From JBBQXK01 sp038251625 (GTDB lineage: Bacteria > Pseudomonadota > Alphaproteobacteria > Rhodobacterales > Rhodobacteraceae), in assembly GCA_038251625.1 (NCBI GenBank), contig JBBSBE010000053.1, positions 1 through 23,824 of the forward strand: a stretch of 23,824 nt of DNA. The letters are read 5' to 3'. The notes below the pieces were generated by a model. The model did no database searches. It saw only the letters and a program-made list of their open reading frames with translations, and was not told where the DNA came from. Numbering within the stretch: the stretch's first letter is position 1; each line of letters opens with the position of its first letter. The position numbers were made by a program, and so were the translations under genes. Below, in pieces: positions 15,720-23,397 of the stretch.

Positions 15720-15733
15720 ATGACCTGCATCAA
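15720..15733. promoter_or_regulatory. FNR-like palindrome upstream of the cytochrome c gene
   Basis: ATGAC-CTGC-ATCAA matches the FNR/DNR-type consensus TTGAT-N4-ATCAA at 8 of 10 half-site positions, with the right half perfect. The centre is 67.5 nt before the cytochrome c ATG. This fits class II activation at -41.5 with a transcription start near 15768; the implied -10 is CAGACT. A second site upstream of the gene at 16836 has the same centre-to-ATG distance. Confidence 0.55.
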
Positions 15734-15793
15734 TGTGCGCGGGCTGGCGCCGGGCCAGACTGCCGCCTGCAAGTGGCCGTGAGGAGGCATGTG

Positions 15794-16189
15794 ATGCGCG
15801 TTTTGTTGTCTTTTATTGGCGGATTGGCGATTGCGGGGCCTGCGCTGGCACAGGATGCCGCCGAAGGTGGCGCGCTTTTTCAGCATCATTGCGCCGTTTG
15901 CCATGGCGCGAACGCCAAGGGGGCCGGGCCGATGGCCTCGGTCCTGACGATCCAGCCGAGCGACCTGACGGCGCTGGCCGCGCGCAACGGCGGTATCTTT
16001 CCGACCGTCCGGGTGGTGATGCGGATCGACGGTCGGGAACCGCTGGTCGCGCACGGCAGCCCGATGCCCGTTTACGGCGATTTCTTTGTCGGGCCGGACG
16101 TGATGGAGAAGACAGAGACCGGGCAGCCCTTGCTTACCAATCAGCCGGTGGCCGATCTGATCGCATGGATCCTGTCGGTGCAGGAATGA
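15794..16189 (+). CDS. periplasmic class I c-type cytochrome
   Basis: This 131-aa protein begins with a Sec signal peptide, MRVLLSFIGGLAIAGPALA, probably cleaved before QDAA. The haem-binding motif CAVCH lies at 33-37, and M91 in HGSPMPVYGD is the likely sixth iron ligand, so one haem c per protein. It would carry electrons in the periplasm, with an unknown partner. ATG at 15794 was chosen because AGGAGG (15782-15787) lies 6 nt upstream; GTG three bases earlier is too close. The upstream FNR-like box, the isolating terminator and the nearby Crp/Fnr-type gene suggest oxygen- or NO-dependent expression. Confidence 0.9.
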   Translation: MRVLLSFIGGLAIAGPALAQDAAEGGALFQHHCAVCHGANAKGAGPMASVLTIQPSDLTALAARNGGIFPTVRVVMRIDGREPLVAHGSPMPVYGDFFVGPDVMEKTETGQPLLTNQPVADLIAWILSVQE

Positions 16190-16232
16190 GGGCGAGGCGC
16201 GCCGCCCCGCGCCAGCGGCGGGTTCGCAGGCG

Positions 16233-16763
16233 TTAAGGTTGGCCCGCTTTCCGTTGCCGGGCGCGTTCGCGGTAAAGCGCTTCCGGTGTCACGCCAATCG
16301 CCTCGGCCACCTGCACCCAGGCGCCGGGGGCGGGTTCGCCGTAAAGCGCTGTCCAGGCAGCCAGACGGTCTGACACGCGCTTGAGGCGCAGAATTTCAAT
16401 CCGGGCGCGCAGGCGCTGTACCTCGTGCGCGCTGTCGGTCAGCAGGCCGAGCGCGGCATCCGGCGTGGATTTCAGGCGGTCGAGAAGGATGGCGCGGTCG
16501 AGCGCCAAAAGCGTGGCAGGGGCGCGGGCCACGGCGTCGCAGTGATAGTGCCGGGCAAATAACGAGGCTTCGGCCAGCATCTGGCCCGGACCGGCGAGGG
16601 CAAGCACGAGGGGCGCGCCATCTGGAAGGCCGCGTTCCAGCGCAAGCGTGCCCGATGCCACGAGGAAGACCGTTTGGACAGGGTCATCCCGGCGGAACAA
16701 AACCTCGGCGTCGGCAAGGCTGCGCCGGGTGCCGCCTGCAAAAAGATCCCGCCATTCCGACAT
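16233..16763 (-). CDS. Crp/Fnr-family transcription regulator
   Basis: The 176-aa protein has a cyclic-nucleotide-binding-type beta-roll (EVLFRRDDPVQTVFLVASGTLALERG, then GPGQMLAEASLFARHYHCDA), a dimerisation helix at about 105-130 and a C-terminal helix-turn-helix near 147-171. E161 and R165 sit where FNR/CRP contact the TGA core, with Tyr164 at the FNR Ser / CRP Gly position. Only one Cys is present, so it cannot bind an FNR-type [4Fe-4S] cluster. It is short and appears to lack the usual beta-wing after the recognition helix. ATG at 16763 and ATG at 16775 are both possible; neither has a clear Shine-Dalgarno sequence, and both fall in the FNR-like palindrome at 16762-16775. It ends convergently with the cytochrome gene. 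Confidence 0.85.
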   Translation of the reverse strand: MSEWRDLFAGGTRRSLADAEVLFRRDDPVQTVFLVASGTLALERGLPDGAPLVLALAGPGQMLAEASLFARHYHCDAVARAPATLLALDRAILLDRLKSTPDAALGLLTDSAHEVQRLRARIEILRLKRVSDRLAAWTALYGEPAPGAWVQVAEAIGVTPEALYRERARQRKAGQP

Positions 16764-16775
16764 GATCACTATCAT
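16762..16775. promoter_or_regulatory. FNR-like palindrome between the Crp/Fnr gene and the His/Met-rich protein gene
   Basis: ATGAT-CACT-ATCAT is a symmetrical match to TTGAT-N4-ATCAA, with only the two outermost bases changed. Its centre is 67.5 nt before the ATG at 16836, exactly as for the cytochrome gene. It also overlaps the start codons of the minus-strand regulator, so bound regulator could activate the plus-strand gene and repress its own. The implied -10 for the plus-strand gene is TAGGGT at 16798-16803. Confidence 0.6.
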
Positions 16776-16835
16776 GCGGGCAGTGGGTGGCTTCGTCTAG
16801 GGTTGGCGCTGGGACGTGGCAGTTGGAGGCGGCAG

Positions 16836-17417
16836 ATGTGGCGGAAGAAAATCGTGATCGGGGCGTTTGCCATGGTGGCGCTCGGGGCGGGCCTTGCGTT
16901 CGCGCAAGTCGCGGGGCACGCGGACATGACGCATGGCATGCACCATGGCGGGATGGCGGCGGGCCCGCTGTCCGAGCCGGGGCAGGGGGCTTTTGCAGCT
17001 CTGGCCGAGGTGGTGGCGGTGCTTGAGGCTGACCCGGACACGGACTGGTCCACCGTCAACCTGCGGGCGCTGCGCGACCATCTGATCGACATGGATCTTG
17101 TGGTGCGGGATGCAGTGGTGGAGGAGATGGCGGTGCCGGGCGGGATTGCCGCCACTGTGACGGGCGATGGCGCCGTGATGGCGGCGGTGGGGCGGATGGT
17201 GCCCGCGCATGCCGCGGAACTGGCCAAGGATGCGCGCTGGATCATCGCGGCGGATGTTGCGGCGGACCGGGCGGTTCTGACCGCGACAAGCGGTGATCCG
17301 GCAACTGAGGCGAAGATCAGGGCGCTGGGGTTCTACGGCCTGATGGCCAGTCAGGACCACCACCGGGCGCATCATTGGGGCATTGCCACCGGGCAGGGCA
17401 TCCATTCGGGGCATTAG
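16836..17417 (+). CDS. His/Met-rich exported protein of unknown function
   Basis: This 193-aa protein has a signal peptide or membrane anchor (MWRKKIVIGAFAMVALGAG, then AFA). A metal-ligand-rich stretch follows at 28-40 (H28, M31, H33, M35, H36, H37, M40), then a helical middle domain, and the C-terminus is again His-rich (QDHHRAHH and HSGH). I do not recognise a characterised family. His/Met clusters at both ends suggest periplasmic copper or other metal binding, which is inference. ATG at 16836 has GGAGG 6 nt upstream. It is divergent from the Crp/Fnr-type gene, with an FNR-like box between them, and ends only 3 nt from the convergent argP stop. Confidence 0.75.
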   Translation: MWRKKIVIGAFAMVALGAGLAFAQVAGHADMTHGMHHGGMAAGPLSEPGQGAFAALAEVVAVLEADPDTDWSTVNLRALRDHLIDMDLVVRDAVVEEMAVPGGIAATVTGDGAVMAAVGRMVPAHAAELAKDARWIIAADVAADRAVLTATSGDPATEAKIRALGFYGLMASQDHHRAHHWGIATGQGIHSGH

Positions 17418-17420
17418 GCG

Positions 17421-18293
17421 TCAGTCGGGCAAAAGCACCGCTGCCGCTGCCGCCCGGATGGCGCGCGTCAGGGGCGCGAGGGCTGCGCCGGTGCGTCGCG
17501 CGGCCTGCCAGTAGAGCGGCGTATCGAGCGGGGGGCCAAGATCGATCAGCGAGCCCGAAGCAAGATGCGGCGCGGCCAGCGCCTCGGGGTTCATGCACCA
17601 GCCAAGGCCCGCTTTCGCCGCGTCGACAAAGCCATGTGACGAGGCAAGGTGGTGGACGGGAAGGGCGATCCGCTGGCCCGTGCGGGCGGTTGCCCAATCG
17701 TGTTGCAGACGGTCCTTGGCGTTGAAAGCGAGGGCGGGCGCGCGCGAAAACGCCTGCGCCGTCATGCCGTCGGCGAACCATCGGGCGGCGAAAGCCGGGC
17801 TTGCCGTGGCGCGGTAGCGCAGGGCGCCCAGTGCGTGGCTGTCGCAGCCCTGCACCGGGCCGGGCGTGCCGGTGATGGCCGCCGCAACTTCGCCCCGCCG
17901 CAGCCAATCCTCTGACCAGTTCTGGTCGTCGATCACGATGTCGTAGCGAAAGCCCGGAACGGTGGCGAGCGCGGGCAGGATCCATGTCGACAGACTGTCG
18001 GCGTTGATGGCAAGGCGCAGGGCCGTGGCCTCGCCCAGCGGCAGCGCAAGGTCGGCGGCCAGCGACGTCTCCATCAGCGCCACCTCTTCGGCGTGTCGGA
18101 TGAGGCGCATGCCCGCTTCGGTGGCGGTGACGGGGTGTGTACGGATCAGAAGAAGGCACCCGGTGCGATCCTCCAGCGCCTTGATGCGCTGCGAGATGGC
18201 AGAGGGGGTCAGGCCAAGATCGGCGGCGGCAAGGTCGAAGGCGCCACGGCGGTGAATGGCGACAAGGGCCTGAAGCTGGGGATAGTCGAGCAT
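17421..18293 (-). CDS. argP: LysR-family regulator of the ArgP/LysG type
   Basis: This 290-aa LysR-type regulator begins MLDYPQLQALVAIHRRGAFD. Its winged helix-turn-helix covers about 16-45 (LAAADLGLTPSAISQRIKALE), followed by an effector-binding domain. The short MLDY..L.AL start and divergence from a LysE/ArgO exporter are typical of ArgP (IciA)/LysG, which senses Arg and Lys and activates the exporter gene. ATG at 18293 has AAGG about 8 nt upstream; the open frame continues to 18410, but that segment crosses the AT-rich promoter region and is not LysR-like. Confidence 0.88.
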   Translation of the reverse strand: MLDYPQLQALVAIHRRGAFDLAAADLGLTPSAISQRIKALEDRTGCLLLIRTHPVTATEAGMRLIRHAEEVALMETSLAADLALPLGEATALRLAINADSLSTWILPALATVPGFRYDIVIDDQNWSEDWLRRGEVAAAITGTPGPVQGCDSHALGALRYRATASPAFAARWFADGMTAQAFSRAPALAFNAKDRLQHDWATARTGQRIALPVHHLASSHGFVDAAKAGLGWCMNPEALAAPHLASGSLIDLGPPLDTPLYWQAARRTGAALAPLTRAIRAAAAAVLLPD

Positions 18294-18433
18294 GCGGGGA
18301 CCTTGGGATTGCGCGTGATCGCGGGGAGAAGTCGGCGCCTTGATTAAGCAGAATTTCATTGAGGTAAGAAAGATACACTGGATTGAACCGGGCGACTGCT
18401 GTCTGGTCAACCCCGGACAAGCGAGAGCGGGCG
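18294..18433. promoter_or_regulatory. divergent argP-argO control region
   Basis: The 140-nt gap contains the most AT-rich stretch nearby (about 18340-18385), with TTGATTAAGCAGAATTTCATTG and GGTAAGAAAGATACACT. By analogy with other argP/lysG-exporter pairs, the regulator should bind here and activate argO in response to basic amino acids. I could not define -10/-35 elements or a single T-N11-A dyad with confidence. Confidence 0.5.
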
Positions 18434-19039
18434 ATGATCGGCGCAGGGTTGGCAGGATTTTTCACCGGGTTGGGCCTGATCCTGGCGATCGGGGCGCAGA
18501 ATGCTTTCGTTCTGCGACAGGGCATCCGGCGCGAGCATGTGGGGGCGGTGGTGGCCGTCTGCGCGCTGTCGGATGCGCTGCTGATCGGGGTTGGGGTGGC
18601 GGGGTTCGGCGCGGCGGTGGCGCGGGTACCGTGGCTCGGGCCGCTGATGCTGTATGCGGGGGTGGGGTTCATGGTGGTCTACGGCGCCCTGCGCTTCTTG
18701 GCCGCAGCCCGTGGGGGCGAGGCGTTGCAGCCCGCAGGGGCCGAGGTTTCAAGCCTGCGGGCGGTGATGGTGACGTGCCTGTTGTTCACCTGGGCCAATC
18801 CGCATGTCTATCTGGACACGCTGGTGCTGGTGGGTGGCGTTTCGGCGCAATACGCCCCGTTTCAGGCGGCGTTCGGGGTGGGCGCGGCCACGGCATCGCT
18901 GGTGTTCTTCGCGGCGCTCGGGTTTGGGGCGCGACTGGTGGCGCCGATCTTTGCCAGGCCGCGGGCTTGGGTCGTGCTTGAGGTCGCGGTGGGGGTGGTG
19001 ATGTGGACACTGGCGGCAGTGCTCTTGCTGCGGGGCTGA
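18434..19039 (+). CDS. argO: LysE/ArgO-family basic amino acid exporter
   Basis: This 201-aa inner-membrane protein has about six hydrophobic segments. The N-terminal signature GLGLILAIGAQNAFVLRQGIRREHV is diagnostic of the LysE/ArgO group, and WANPHVYLDTLVLVGG is the conserved central motif. It exports arginine and/or lysine, preventing toxic accumulation for example during peptide uptake. ATG at 18434 is preferred because the sequence begins MIGAGLAGFFTG as in homologues; the binding site (GCGAGAGCGGG) is weak. Divergent pairing with argP supports regulated export. Confidence 0.92.
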   Translation: MIGAGLAGFFTGLGLILAIGAQNAFVLRQGIRREHVGAVVAVCALSDALLIGVGVAGFGAAVARVPWLGPLMLYAGVGFMVVYGALRFLAAARGGEALQPAGAEVSSLRAVMVTCLLFTWANPHVYLDTLVLVGGVSAQYAPFQAAFGVGAATASLVFFAALGFGARLVAPIFARPRAWVVLEVAVGVVMWTLAAVLLLRG

Positions 19040-19080
19040 GGGGCTTGCGGCGGCGTGCCCGCTCTGGTTCAGTCGCGCGC

Positions 19081-20001
19081 ATGACCGGAACCCCCGTCCT
19101 GACCGCCAATGAGGCGCGCCCGTTGGAGGGTGTGCTCTGGATGCTTGCGACGGGGCTGTGTTTCGTCGGCGTCACTGGGATCGTGCGCTACCTTGGCACC
19201 GAATTGCCGGCCGCGCAGGCAGCCTTTCTGCGCTACAGCTTTGGCGTGGTTTTCCTGATCCCGACGCTTGCGCGCGTGTTGCGGGATGGTTTTGCGCCGG
19301 GGGTGTGGAAGCTCTTTGGCGCGCGGGGGCTTCTGCATGCCGTTGCGGTCGCGCTTTGGTTCTTTGCCATGGCGCGGATCCCCGTCGCCGAGGTGACGGC
19401 GATCGGCTATCTGAACCCGGTGCTGGTGACGCTGGGGGCGGCGCTCTTTTTTGGCGAGCGGCTGGCGTTCCGGCGGATTGCGGCGGTGGCGGTGGCGGTC
19501 GTCGGGGCGCTGATCGTGTTGCGGCCAGGCATCCGCGAGGTGACGGGCGGGCATATCGCACAGGTGGCGGCGGCGTTCCTGTTCGCGGGGTCCTATCTTC
19601 TTGCCAAGCGGCTGGGGCAGGTGGCGGGGCCCGGCGCGGTGGTGGCCATGCTGTCGCTGGCGGTGGCCATCGGGCTGGCACCGCTGGCGTTTCTGGTCTG
19701 GGTGCCCGTGAGCCTGACACAGGCGGCATGGCTGGCGCTGGTGGCGGCCATCGCGACGGTCGCGCATTACTGCATGATGCGCGCCTTTTCTGCCGCCCCG
19801 CTGACGGTGACGCAACCGGTGACGTTTCTGCAGCTTGTCTGGGCCACGGCGCTTGGATCGCTTGTGTTCGGCGAGCCTGTGGATCCGTACGTGATCCTGG
19901 GCGGCGCGGTCATCATCGCCGCGATCAGCTACATCACCTTCCGAGAGGCGCAACTGAAGCGGCGGGCGGTCACGCCGTCGCCAACGGAAAGCGTGATCTG
20001 A
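19081..20001 (+). CDS. EamA/DMT-family transporter
   Basis: This 306-aa protein has ten predicted membrane helices in two EamA repeats. Recognisable parts are AAFLRYSFGVVFLIP, ALWFFAMARIPVAEVTAIGYLNPVLVTLGAALFFGERL and, in repeat two, APLTVTQPVTFLQLVWATALGSLVFGE. The substrate cannot be predicted; some alphaproteobacterial relatives carry metabolites such as S-adenosylmethionine. It starts 41 nt after argO on the same strand, so read-through is possible, but there is no good Shine-Dalgarno sequence before the ATG. It is clearly different from the EamA protein at 12114, so this is not a local duplication. Confidence 0.88.
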   Translation: MTGTPVLTANEARPLEGVLWMLATGLCFVGVTGIVRYLGTELPAAQAAFLRYSFGVVFLIPTLARVLRDGFAPGVWKLFGARGLLHAVAVALWFFAMARIPVAEVTAIGYLNPVLVTLGAALFFGERLAFRRIAAVAVAVVGALIVLRPGIREVTGGHIAQVAAAFLFAGSYLLAKRLGQVAGPGAVVAMLSLAVAIGLAPLAFLVWVPVSLTQAAWLALVAAIATVAHYCMMRAFSAAPLTVTQPVTFLQLVWATALGSLVFGEPVDPYVILGGAVIIAAISYITFREAQLKRRAVTPSPTESVI

Positions 20002-20174
20002 CCGGCCAGCGTGGTGTTAGGGCTGCCTGAGAACGCGCGCGGTGCCTGCTTCGGTGGCGATCGGCGATACCTTGCGCCGAATATCTGCGATTCCCCCCAA
20101 TGGCCGATCGGGGGGCGGTTGAGTTGGCGGGTCAGGACCGCTATGCCGCAGCAAACCGCGCAGGAGAGCAGGTC

Positions 20175-21056
20175 ATGGCAGCACGCAAGGGCATCATTCT
20201 GGCCGGTGGGTCGGGGACGCGGCTTTATCCGATCACGGAAGCGGTGTCGAAACAGCTGCTTCCGGTCTATGACAAGCCGATGATCTATTTTCCCCTGTCC
20301 GTTCTGATGCTTGCGGGCATCCGCGAGATTGCGGTTATCACCACGCCCGAGGATCAGGCACAGTTTCGCCGCCTGATGGGCGATGGCAGCCGCTGGGGCC
20401 TGTCGCTGACCTTCATCGTACAGCCGGCCCCCGAGGGGCTGGCACAGGCCTATATCCTCGCGCGCGATTTCCTGGCCGGGGCGCCATCGGCGATGGTGCT
20501 GGGCGACAACATCTTTTACGGCGCGGGCCTGCCGGAGCTTCTGGCCAAGGCCGACGAGACGCCCGAGGGGGGCAGCGTTTTTGCCTATCACGTGGCCGAT
20601 CCCGAACGCTATGGCGTGGTGGATTTCGATGGTGACAGGGTGCGGTCCATCGTCGAGAAACCGGCAGAGCCTGCATCGAGCTACGCAGTGACCGGGCTTT
20701 ATTTCCTGGATGCCAGCGCCCCGGATCGGGCGGCCGCCGTGCGCCCCTCGCCACGGGGCGAGCTGGAAATCACCGATCTTCTGCAAAGTTATCTGGACGA
20801 GGGCCTTTTGAAAGTGCGCCGGATGGGGCGGGGCTTTGCCTGGCTCGATACCGGTACGCATGGCAGCCTTCTGGATGCGGGCAATTTCGTGCGCACGCTG
20901 GAAGAGCGGCAGGGAATGCAGGCCGGCTGCCCGGAAGAGATCGCCTATGACAGGGGCTGGATCGGGGCCGAGGCCGTGGCGGAAGCCGCCAAGCGCTATG
21001 GCAAGAGCCGCTACGGGCAGAACCTTGCCGCGCTTGTCGCGCAGCGCAAACGCTGA
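20175..21056 (+). CDS. rfbA: glucose-1-phosphate thymidylyltransferase
   Basis: This 293-aa enzyme makes dTDP-glucose from glucose-1-phosphate and dTTP, the first step to dTDP-L-rhamnose and related sugars. It has the nucleotidyltransferase signature GIILAGGSGTRLYP at the N-terminus, SKQLLPVYDKPMIYFPLS, the metal-binding GDNIFYG at 110-116, VEKP and the C-terminal WLDTGTHGSLLDAGNF. Length is normal. AGGAG lies 8 nt before the ATG; the open frame extends 25 residues further upstream without family resemblance. rfbB, rfbC and rfbD are not in the window. Confidence 0.95.
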   Translation: MAARKGIILAGGSGTRLYPITEAVSKQLLPVYDKPMIYFPLSVLMLAGIREIAVITTPEDQAQFRRLMGDGSRWGLSLTFIVQPAPEGLAQAYILARDFLAGAPSAMVLGDNIFYGAGLPELLAKADETPEGGSVFAYHVADPERYGVVDFDGDRVRSIVEKPAEPASSYAVTGLYFLDASAPDRAAAVRPSPRGELEITDLLQSYLDEGLLKVRRMGRGFAWLDTGTHGSLLDAGNFVRTLEERQGMQAGCPEEIAYDRGWIGAEAVAEAAKRYGKSRYGQNLAALVAQRKR

Positions 21057-21078
21057 GCCACGTGCGGGCGGTGCCCGT

Positions 21079-21687
21079 TCAGCCGTGCGACCAATCGTCG
21101 GGGTCGGCGGCATTGCCGGGCGAGAGGCCAAGGATATCGCCCTTGGTCGAGCAGCCAAGCCCCAGCACGGTGCGGTTGGCATAGGCGAAATAGGCGCAGA
21201 CCTGATTGATCTCGAGGATCTCGGCGTCTGACCAGCCTGCGGTGCGCAGGGTGTCGATATCGTTCTGTGCAAGGGCGGCGGGGGCGACCGTCAACTGCCG
21301 GGCATAGGCCATCGCCACCTTCTCGCGCGCGTCGAGGGGGATTGCGTCGATGTCGCCCGCCGCCATCGCCCTGCGCAGCGCGCCCGCGCGTTCGGGGTCT
21401 TTCAGCAGCCTCTCGAGGCCCGCGTAATGGTGATCCACGCAATAGGCGCAGGCGTTCAGCATCGACACCCAGACGCCGAGCGTTTCCAGAAACCACTTCG
21501 GGATCGCATTGCCGGAATGGTGCAGCGTCGCCTTGTAGAGCGCCATGTGCCCCTCCATCGAATGGGGGCGCAGGGAGTGCATCATCATGATGTTGTCGAC
21601 AGTGTCGCCGGGCCCCTTCACGCGATCATAAAGCGTGCGGAGCTTTCCGGTAGAGGCGTCATAGGGGACGGTGGCGATCCAGGGCAT
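21079..21687 (-). CDS. AhpD/carboxymuconolactone decarboxylase-like peroxidase-related protein
   Basis: This 202-aa protein belongs to the uncharacterised peroxidase-related branch of the AhpD/CMD fold. The key segment is FLETLGVWVSMLNACAYCVDHH, with E69, the C80-x-x-C83 pair and H87, matching the redox and proton-relay residues of AhpD. It probably reduces or accepts reducing equivalents for a peroxide-scavenging partner; the partner is not in this window. It starts 9 nt after the CDGSH gene on the minus strand, so the two are almost certainly co-transcribed. Confidence 0.88.
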   Translation of the reverse strand: MPWIATVPYDASTGKLRTLYDRVKGPGDTVDNIMMMHSLRPHSMEGHMALYKATLHHSGNAIPKWFLETLGVWVSMLNACAYCVDHHYAGLERLLKDPERAGALRRAMAAGDIDAIPLDAREKVAMAYARQLTVAPAALAQNDIDTLRTAGWSDAEILEINQVCAYFAYANRTVLGLGCSTKGDILGLSPGNAADPDDWSHG

Positions 21688-21696
21688 GGGGGACTT

Positions 21697-21942
21697 TCAG
21701 AGCGCCTTGTGGGACCCGTCGCAGAGCGGCGCCTTGGCGCTGTGCTTGCAGCCACAGAAATAGACTGTCTTGCTTTCGGTCGCGGTGAATTTTACCGGGG
21801 TCATCGTGGTGGTCTTGTGCGAGCCATCGCAGAACGGCTGTTTCTGCGAGTGGCCACAGGAGCACCAGAAATAGGTCTTTCCGGCCTCGACTGGCACGGC
21901 AAAGGGGGCCGACTGGGCGATGAGAGGGGTATCTTCGGGCAT
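21697..21942 (-). CDS. tandem CDGSH iron-sulfur protein
   Basis: This 81-aa protein has two complete CDGSH motifs, C-x-C-x8-C-x3-H. The first uses C27, C29, C38 and H42; the second uses C63, C65, C74 and H78. Each should hold a redox-active [2Fe-2S] cluster with one His ligand, so two clusters per chain, as in Miner2-type proteins. There is no membrane helix, so it is soluble. ATG at 21942 (MPEDTPLIAQ) was chosen; the frame continues to 22005 with a segment that does not look conserved. It lies between rimO and an AhpD-like gene on the same strand, suggesting Fe-S or redox stress functions. Confidence 0.9.
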   Translation of the reverse strand: MPEDTPLIAQSAPFAVPVEAGKTYFWCSCGHSQKQPFCDGSHKTTTMTPVKFTATESKTVYFCGCKHSAKAPLCDGSHKAL

Positions 21943-21971
21943 TTGAGGGCCAATCTCGGCAGGTTCAGATG

Positions 21972-21986
21972 GGCACAGACTGTGCC
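21972..21986. promoter_or_regulatory. 15-nt inverted repeat between rimO and the CDGSH gene
   Basis: GGCACAG (21972-21978) and CTGTGCC (21980-21986) are perfect 7-nt inverted arms around a single A. The repeat lies 29 nt before the chosen CDGSH start, within the 69-nt gap after rimO. The single-base centre favours a dimeric protein operator over an RNA hairpin. I cannot name the regulator. Confidence 0.4.
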
Positions 21987-22011
21987 GTTCCGGCCCGCGA
22001 CGCAAGCCGGG

Positions 22012-23397
<1,386 letters not shown>

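Noticed and set aside
12114..20001. Two EamA transporters as a local gene duplication
   Set aside because: The proteins differ clearly in sequence, and both belong to a very large superfamily.
20061..20115. Stems TCGGCG/CGCCGA and CCCCCC/GGGGGG between the EamA gene and rfbA
   Set aside because: They could be a terminator or leader, but there is no T-run and the stems are short or composed of a single base type, so chance is likely in GC-rich DNA.
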